Assembly (NCBI GenBank): GCA_026710565.1 | Contig: JAPOQV010000251.1 | Coordinates: 1 to 10,395, forward strand | From: Spirochaetaceae bacterium | GTDB taxonomy: Bacteria > Spirochaetota > Spirochaetia > SZUA-6 > Bin103 | Direction: 5' to 3' | Length of the DNA stretch: 10,395 nt | In this document: positions 6,255 to 10,395 of the stretch, piece after piece | How positions within the stretch are numbered: position 1 is the first letter of the stretch | Layout: every line of letters starts with the position of its first letter | Made by a program: the position numbers and the translations under genes | The notes under the pieces: generated by a model | The model's database searches: none | What the model was told of the DNA's origin: nothing | The model's input: the letters and a program-made list of their open reading frames with translations, nothing else

Positions 6255-7146
6255 TCGATCCGATCAACACGCCCTTGATGAAGTAGCGCTGGATGAACGG
6301 GTAGACGACCAGGATCGGCACCGTGCCGACGACGATGAAGGAGTAGATCAGCGAGGTCGGCGTCAACCGCTCCAGTTGATCCAGGATCTCCTGATTGGCG
6401 CCGCGATACACGCCCTTGGCGTGCCACGCGGACTCCAGCACGTAGGTGCGCAGAAAGGTCTGCAGCGGCTTCAGCCTCCAGTCCTTGACGAAGAACGCGC
6501 CGTCGAACCACGCGTTCCAGTGGGTCACGGCCGTAAACAGCGACAGCGTCGCCACCATGGGCAGGGACAGCGGCAGGACGATACGAAGGAAGATGTAGCC
6601 GTAGTGGGCGCCGTCCATCAGCGCCGCCTCGGTCAGCCCGTAGGGCAGGGTCTGAAACGAGGTCTTCATCACGATCATCGTCCAGACGCTGAACATGAGC
6701 GGCAGCACCAACACCCAGAACGTGTCCAGGAGGCCGACGCTCCGGTACACCATGAAGGTGGGGATCAAACCGCCCCCGAAGAAGATGGTGAGGAAGAAGT
6801 AAAGGATGATGATGTTGCGCCCGACAAGCTGCTTCTGCGTGAGCGCGAACGCGGCCCCGCCGGTCACCAGCACCATCAGCGGCACGCCGATCAGCACCCG
6901 CATGATGCTGATCAGGTACGCTTGGCCGATCCCGGAACTGGAGAAGACCTTGGCGTAGTTGGCGTAGTAGAAGCCGCGCGGCCACAGCAGCGAGAACCGG
7001 TAGTCGTAGAGCGGATCGGTGAAAGAGACCTGGATAACGTACCAGAACGGGTAGGCGGTCATGAGCGCAAACAGGCCGAGCGCCGTGTAGTTCGCAACGG
7101 TAAACAGCCGCTCGGGGACCGTTGCGATGTGTCGTTGAGCGAGCAT
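6244..7146 (-). CDS. YtcP-like ABC sugar transporter permease (CUT1, second subunit type)
   Basis: A 300-residue inner-membrane permease, the second subunit of an LplB/YtcP importer. Hydrophobic segments lie near 18-40, 76-101, 111-135, 142-161, 188-207 and 265-286. Family landmarks include YPFWYVIQVSF (32-42), FFGGGLIPTFMVYRSVGLLDTFWVLVLP (122-149) and the EAA loop EAALMDGAHYGYIFLRIVLP (173-192). The C-terminus (YPFIQRYFIKGVLIGSIKE) is nearly identical in form to the family's usual KG..IGS(I/V)KG ending. ATG 7146 is supported by an AGGAGG nine bases upstream; an earlier in-frame start would be inside the palindrome. It follows the binding-protein gene by 102 bases and should share its transcript. 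Downstream it runs into the convergent amidohydrolase gene (11-base overlap) instead of the expected partner permease. Confidence 0.94.
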   Translation of the reverse strand: MLAQRHIATVPERLFTVANYTALGLFALMTAYPFWYVIQVSFTDPLYDYRFSLLWPRGFYYANYAKVFSSSGIGQAYLISIMRVLIGVPLMVLVTGGAAFALTQKQLVGRNIIILYFFLTIFFGGGLIPTFMVYRSVGLLDTFWVLVLPLMFSVWTMIVMKTSFQTLPYGLTEAALMDGAHYGYIFLRIVLPLSLPMVATLSLFTAVTHWNAWFDGAFFVKDWRLKPLQTFLRTYVLESAWHAKGVYRGANQEILDQLERLTPTSLIYSFIVVGTVPILVVYPFIQRYFIKGVLIGSIKE

Positions 7147-7155
7147 CCGCTGCTG

Positions 7156-7161
7156 CCTCCT
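7156..7161 (-). promoter_or_regulatory. Shine-Dalgarno of the YtcP-like permease
   Basis: AGGAGG on the - strand, nine bases before ATG 7146, fixes the start below the palindrome and direct repeats. Confidence 0.75.
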
Positions 7162-7187
7162 GCTCGACTGTCGTGGCTCGACTGTCG
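7162..7187. repeat. Two 12-base direct repeats beside the palindrome
   Basis: GCTCGACTGTCG occurs at 7162-7173 and again at 7176-7187, a 14-base spacing, directly between the palindrome and the permease Shine-Dalgarno. It could be a protein site or a slippage product. No function is evident. Confidence 0.7.
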
Positions 7188-7221
7188 GTGGTAGCCGGCC
7201 TCGCGCGAGGCCGGCTACCAC
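7188..7221. repeat. Perfect 34-base palindrome between binding-protein and permease genes
   Basis: The half-site GTGGTAGCCGGCCTCGC (7188-7204) is followed exactly by its reverse complement. In RNA it would fold into a very stable GC-rich hairpin starting 27 bases after the solute-binding-protein stop. No run of U follows in the transcribed (-) direction, so it is not a standard intrinsic terminator. Its position matches the REP-type hairpins after binding-protein genes such as malE, which protect the upstream message and lower downstream permease expression. That function is inferred here from position and structure. A partial copy lies at the LplB-like permease stop (3196-3212). Confidence 0.85.
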
Positions 7222-7248
7222 ATCGTTATCGTGTTCGGGTCCGGGGCC

Positions 7249-9039
7249 TTACCAGCCCATTACCTCCTTCCACTCCGGCAGTGGCGTCACCGTCAGCAGG
7301 TTGTCCCGGTCGTCGAATCCATTGGAGGTGATCCACTCGACCCAGCGGTCATGCTTGGCGCCGTAGATCGCCTTCCAGTTGGCCAGATTGATCACCGAGT
7401 CGATGAACTCGTCGTACATGCGATTGAACTCGTCAGCCGAGTCGGCCATGATCAGCGGCGCCACAGCGTTGGTCAGGCGCTCCTGGGCGGAGATGATCGC
7501 CGATTCCTCCAGCGGAGGAGCCTTCTCCGTGAGCTGGGCGTAGGACGGGATCGGGCTGGTCACCTCGGCCCAGAGCGGCTGGAAGCCGCCCATGCGCGGC
7601 GCCCATGCCGGACCGCCGTCGAGCCCCACCGCGAATCCCTGACTGGCCTTGTCCTGGATGCTGAGCGGGAACAGGTACTCGACGCTCGCGTATGACGGCT
7701 GACTGAAGCGGATCAGCGTCGGCGCCAGGATCGGCTTGCACTTGCCCGCTTCCAGGTCGCGGGTGAAGCAGGTCGACTGGGAGATCGCGCTCGGCCGGTC
7801 GTCATTGTGTGGGTTCTGTGCGTTGTAGCCGACCCACTCGGGCAACAGGCTCCAGATTTCCGGACCGTCGGTGAAGTCCCAGTGCACGCCCCTGATGCCG
7901 GACTGGTGCGACGCGGTGATGTAGCCCTCCTCGGTCAGGCTCCAGTGCAGGTAGGACAACACGTTGTCCGGCACGGGCGTCTCCGCGGAGATCATCACCG
8001 GCGCGGGTTGCATGTTGTAGATGCGGCCCGGCGCGTCGTGCACGGGCGGAGCCAGCGACACGTGCTGCTTGGCCAAGCCCTCCTGGGCGATGGCGCTGTC
8101 CTGGCCGTGCTCCCTGATCAGGGCGCCGACGGTGTCGTGCATCAGCGACGCCAGGTGGGTGCCGCCGGCCGCGTAGGCGAGCGATGCAGGCTTGAGCTTG
8201 CCGTAGAACTTGCCGACGTCGTAGAGGAACTGACCCGGGTCCAGCAGTCCCTCGCGTGAGAGCTGGTTGAGGTAGGCAAACGCTTCACGCGTCTGGACCG
8301 ACGCCCACGGGGGCATCAGGCGCTTCTGGTCGTCGACCTCCCAGCCGGCGCCCTTCAGCGAGTAGATCACGTTCCGGACGGCCACCTCCGGGATCCACAT
8401 GGCGAAGCCCTCCGGCTGGTTGCCCTCCAGATCGGGAAAGTCGCCGTCGCGCACGGCCCGCAGGTTCTCCAGCAGGTCGTCGTGGGTCTTGGGAATCCCC
8501 AGCGCTTCCATCACGTCGAGCCGCTGGATCCACGCGTTGCTGTGCCAGACGACCGGACCGCGGCCCAGGTCGACGGGCCAACCCTGGCCGGGCAGCGCCA
8601 TCACTTGGCCGTTCACGACGTACTTGGCCAGGTAGGAGCGCGGGGTGCGGGAGTAGATCGGGAAGTTGGTGGGATCGTCGAAGTACTTGTCGAGCGGCAG
8701 CAGCCTGCCCTGCGTCGCAAAGTCGCCCAGCGTGAAGAAGCTGGCGCCCTTGATCACGTCCGGCATCTCGCCCTGCGCGATCAGGAGCTGCAGCGCCTCG
8801 TCCGCGGTCGATCCCTCGGGAACCGCGCCGATCTGCACGTGGAATCCGAAGTTCTCCTCCACCCACGCGTTGGCTTCCGGGATCATCTCGGGAGTCTTGT
8901 CCCCGAAGACGGCTCGGACACCCCACATCCAGACCAGGGGCGTCTCCTCCATCGTGGCCCCTTCTTCCTCTCCGGAAGCGAAGCCGAACGTCGCGACGGT
9001 CGTGAGGGCGATGGCGATCGCCAGGAACCGTTTCGTCAT
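7249..9039 (-). CDS. Extracellular sugar-binding protein of the LplA type
   Basis: A 596-residue secreted solute-binding protein, long as is usual for LplA-type partners of LplB/YtcP permeases. Residues 1-22 are a signal peptide (TKR, then a hydrophobic core, then FGFAS) followed by GEEEG. There is no lipobox cysteine, so signal peptidase I cleavage and a periplasmic protein are expected. The mature part shows the binding-protein landmarks DEALQLLIAQGEMPDVI (80-96), GRLLPLDKYF (111-120), GQVMALP (144-150), ALGIPKTHDDLLENLRAVRDGD (179-200) and LHWSLTEEGY (364-373). Cys424 and Cys434 are the only cysteines and could form a disulphide. ATG 9039 is set by an AGGAGG seven bases upstream and the immediate signal peptide. 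It is the first gene of the importer transcript, with its own candidate promoter. An oligosaccharide substrate is likely from the family but cannot be named. No MalK/MsmX-type ATPase lies nearby, so a shared one encoded elsewhere is probably used. Confidence 0.94.
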   Translation of the reverse strand: MTKRFLAIAIALTTVATFGFASGEEEGATMEETPLVWMWGVRAVFGDKTPEMIPEANAWVEENFGFHVQIGAVPEGSTADEALQLLIAQGEMPDVIKGASFFTLGDFATQGRLLPLDKYFDDPTNFPIYSRTPRSYLAKYVVNGQVMALPGQGWPVDLGRGPVVWHSNAWIQRLDVMEALGIPKTHDDLLENLRAVRDGDFPDLEGNQPEGFAMWIPEVAVRNVIYSLKGAGWEVDDQKRLMPPWASVQTREAFAYLNQLSREGLLDPGQFLYDVGKFYGKLKPASLAYAAGGTHLASLMHDTVGALIREHGQDSAIAQEGLAKQHVSLAPPVHDAPGRIYNMQPAPVMISAETPVPDNVLSYLHWSLTEEGYITASHQSGIRGVHWDFTDGPEIWSLLPEWVGYNAQNPHNDDRPSAISQSTCFTRDLEAGKCKPILAPTLIRFSQPSYASVEYLFPLSIQDKASQGFAVGLDGGPAWAPRMGGFQPLWAEVTSPIPSYAQLTEKAPPLEESAIISAQERLTNAVAPLIMADSADEFNRMYDEFIDSVINLANWKAIYGAKHDRWVEWITSNGFDDRDNLLTVTPLPEWKEVMGW

Positions 9040-9046
9040 GGCGAGT

Positions 9047-9052
9047 CCTCCT
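9047..9052 (-). promoter_or_regulatory. Shine-Dalgarno of the sugar-binding protein
   Basis: AGGAGG on the - strand, seven bases before ATG 9039. A small stem (GCGCC/GGCGC, 9057-9061 with 9069-9073, seven-base loop) lies just upstream in the leader. Confidence 0.8.
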
Positions 9053-9111
9053 CTGAGCGCCCGTGATTGGCGCCTGAACCCGCGGGGTGGCACCGGGCGG
9101 CGTAGCAGAAT

Positions 9112-9140
9112 CGGATACCACACAAGGACGCGCAGGTCAA
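9112..9140 (-). promoter_or_regulatory. Candidate sigma70 promoter of the sugar importer
   Basis: On the - strand TTGACC (complement of 9135-9140) and TATCCG (complement of 9112-9117) are separated by exactly 17 bases, with TGG before the -10 as in extended -10 promoters. Transcription would start near 9105, leaving a leader of about 65 bases before ATG 9039. It sits in the 108-base gap after the acyltransferase stop, where a promoter for the binding-protein gene is expected. The -10 matches consensus only in part. No clear operator was seen. Confidence 0.45.
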
Positions 9141-9147
9141 ACGACTG

Positions 9148-10278
9148 TCAGCGAGCCGGGCCGTCACGTTGCGACTGCGACCACTCGTCCGTGTGCGACC
9201 ACTCGTCCGTGACCAGCCGGCGCTGCTGTTCGCGGGCGAACGACACGATCAGCGGGTCGGCCTGCTGTCGCTGCAGGAAGGCCTCCCGGTCGCCGATCCC
9301 CTGCCAGCGCTCCTGGATGATCACCTGCGCCACCGGGGCGCCCAGCGCGTCGCCGGGGCCAAGGCACACCAGCAGGTCGGGAGCGTACTCCCGGAGCGCG
9401 ACCCGCACGCAGGCGGTGAAGTCGAACGTCGACGTCACCTGCGTGCGCAGCGTGTACGCGGCGAGCGCGCCGGCGTCGGTGGCGAGCGGCGACCACTGGT
9501 GGCCGCGGCCGTCGATCAGCGGGACCTCGGGCAGCCGCCAGCCGACCGTGTCGGCGAGAGCCTCCACCGCCCGGCGTGCGTTGTCCGCCAGGAGCGGCGA
9601 ATGGAAGGCCGCGTGTCCGTGCAGGTGCAGCGGGTAGGTGCGCTCGCCGGAGTCATGACGCGGCAGCCGGGTGCGCAGCTCGCCGATGCCGGCGTCGTCG
9701 CCCCAGAGGACGCGGTAGCCGCCGTAGCGGATGGAGTCACCCACCCGGTGCCCGGCCGCCCGCGTGTCGCGTAGCGCGGCGTCCACCCGCCGGGTGAGAT
9801 CCTCGTCGGCAAGCCAGCGATCGTCGGTGACCGGGTAGACGAGCTGGCCGCCGATCAGGCCGTCGCGGCCCATGCCGCTCATCGTCTCCACCACGCGCAT
9901 GGTGTCCGCCAGGGTCAGCGCGCCGGCGCAGAACAGCGCCGAGTACCAGCCCAGGCTGTTGCCGGCCACCGCCACCACGTGGCAGCGCTCCAGGTCGACG
10001 CGCAGGAAGTCGGCGGCGGTGCAGGCAAGGATCAGCGGGGGCACATGCTCGCCGGCGGTGTGGGCGGGGGTCAGCCGGCCGGGGGCGTCGAGCGCCGACA
10101 GCGTCGGATCGCCCGCGTCGCCGCGGCGGGCGTCGGTCGCCTGCAGGACCGCCCGGAACGCTTCCCGCGACGCGTCCGGCACCGGCCGGGACAGGGAGCC
10201 CAGGTCCGTGGGTCCGTAACTGCCGCGGCCGGGGCAGATCACGACGACCCGCCGGCGCGCGGCGGCGCCGCTCGTCAC
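9148..10278 (-). CDS. Stand-alone FabD-like acyltransferase with altered active-site motifs
   Basis: A protein of at least 376 residues with the malonyl/acyl-CoA:ACP transacylase fold. These enzymes move an acyl group from CoA to an acyl carrier protein in fatty-acid or polyketide synthesis. VVVICPGRGS (11-20) matches the N-terminal PGQGS loop, VAVAGNSLGWYSAL (102-115) is the nucleophile elbow with Ser108, AAFHSPLL (223-230) carries the catalytic His226, and LLVCLGPGDALG (302-313) matches the C-terminal GPG motif. Several positions differ from FabD: PGQG is PGRG, GHSLGE is GNSLGW, and the Arg that binds the malonyl carboxylate is not evident after the elbow (ETMSGMG, 131-137). It may therefore use another acyl group. 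GTG 10278 is the first candidate start, 30 bases before the fold begins, but the frame is open to the window edge, so the protein may begin further upstream. The C-terminus carries a small duplication. Confidence 0.8.
   Translation of the reverse strand: MTSGAAARRRVVVICPGRGSYGPTDLGSLSRPVPDASREAFRAVLQATDARRGDAGDPTLSALDAPGRLTPAHTAGEHVPPLILACTAADFLRVDLERCHVVAVAGNSLGWYSALFCAGALTLADTMRVVETMSGMGRDGLIGGQLVYPVTDDRWLADEDLTRRVDAALRDTRAAGHRVGDSIRYGGYRVLWGDDAGIGELRTRLPRHDSGERTYPLHLHGHAAFHSPLLADNARRAVEALADTVGWRLPEVPLIDGRGHQWSPLATDAGALAAYTLRTQVTSTFDFTACVRVALREYAPDLLVCLGPGDALGAPVAQVIIQERWQGIGDREAFLQRQQADPLIVSFAREQQRRLVTDEWSHTDEWSQSQRDGPAR
9176..9211. repeat. Perfect 18-base tandem duplication inside the acyltransferase gene
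   Basis: TGCGACCACTCGTCCGTG is present twice head to tail (9176-9193 and 9194-9211). It is in frame and gives TDEWSH-TDEWSQ near the acyltransferase C-terminus, outside the catalytic core. This looks like recent replication slippage. Confidence 0.9.
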
Positions 10279-10395
10279 CGGGCTGCCGTCGCCGCAGGCG
10301 CGCTCCGGACCGTTGCCGACTCGGCTGCCTCCGGCGCCGGCGGCGGCCGCCGCCCCGGGGGGACCCGGGCGAGCGCGCGGGGGCCGGTACCCCCC
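10279..10395 (-). other. Very GC-rich edge sequence upstream of or within the acyltransferase gene
   Basis: This stretch is almost pure G and C with several homopolymer runs. The acyltransferase frame has no stop through it and would encode an alanine-, glycine- and proline-rich stretch. It could be an N-terminal linker of a longer protein or a non-coding leader; no ATG, Shine-Dalgarno or clear promoter was seen. Confidence 0.4.

Noticed and set aside
6376..7194. + strand open frame of 272 codons opposite the YtcP-like permease
   Set aside because: The antisense permease has all family motifs; this product is low-complexity Arg/His/Gln-rich.
1..10395. CRISPR array, tRNA, rRNA, insertion sequence or prophage
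   Set aside because: No regularly spaced repeats, cloverleaf, ribosomal motifs, transposase or integrase were seen on either strand.

Overview
This is a GC-rich bacterial chromosomal segment (roughly two thirds GC by eye) that is almost fully coding, with no rRNA, tRNA, CRISPR array or transposase. It suggests a free-living or host-associated high-GC spirochaete-like heterotroph. The basis is a CUT1-type LplA/LplB/YtcP sugar uptake system without its own ATPase, and a solute-binding protein whose signal peptide ends in an alanine-serine-glycine-glutamate-rich stretch, as is common in Spirochaetaceae. This placement is inference.

Left block (1-3228, + strand). After the tail of an unidentified gene (ends 113) come a Gfo/Idh/MocA-family oxidoreductase (190-1428), a LolD/MacB-type ABC ATPase (1425-2117), a second such ATPase with an AbrB-like C-terminal domain (2114-3088), and a 47-codon reading frame (3085-3228). 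Each junction is a 4-base stop/start overlap (ATGA, GTGA, GTGA), so this looks like one translationally coupled operon. The membrane partner of the ATPases is not visible. The last frame runs into the 3' end of a convergent permease gene and may be a truncated gene.

Middle and right block (3207-9140). The pieces of one sugar importer lie on the - strand: solute-binding protein (9039-7249), YtcP-like permease (7146-6244) and LplB-like permease (4166-3207). The two permease genes are separated by about 2 kb holding an amidohydrolase_2-family enzyme on the + strand (5238-6254) and a RES-Xre toxin-antitoxin pair on the - strand (antitoxin 5143-4694, toxin 4710-4231). The LplB-like permease now lies 64 bases downstream of the toxin, in the same direction. 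A perfect 34-base palindrome sits between the solute-binding protein and YtcP-like permease genes. It resembles the stabilising hairpins that let binding proteins be made in excess of permeases. A candidate sigma70 promoter precedes the binding-protein gene.

Right edge (9148-10395, - strand). A stand-alone acyltransferase of the FabD/malonyl-transferase fold carries substitutions at several normally conserved active-site positions. Its reading frame stays open to the window edge through very GC-rich sequence.

No wholly new system is evident. The most unusual items are the ATPase-AbrB fusion in a coupled operon with a redox enzyme, the split importer operon with an embedded toxin-antitoxin pair, the large palindrome, and the divergent acyltransferase.
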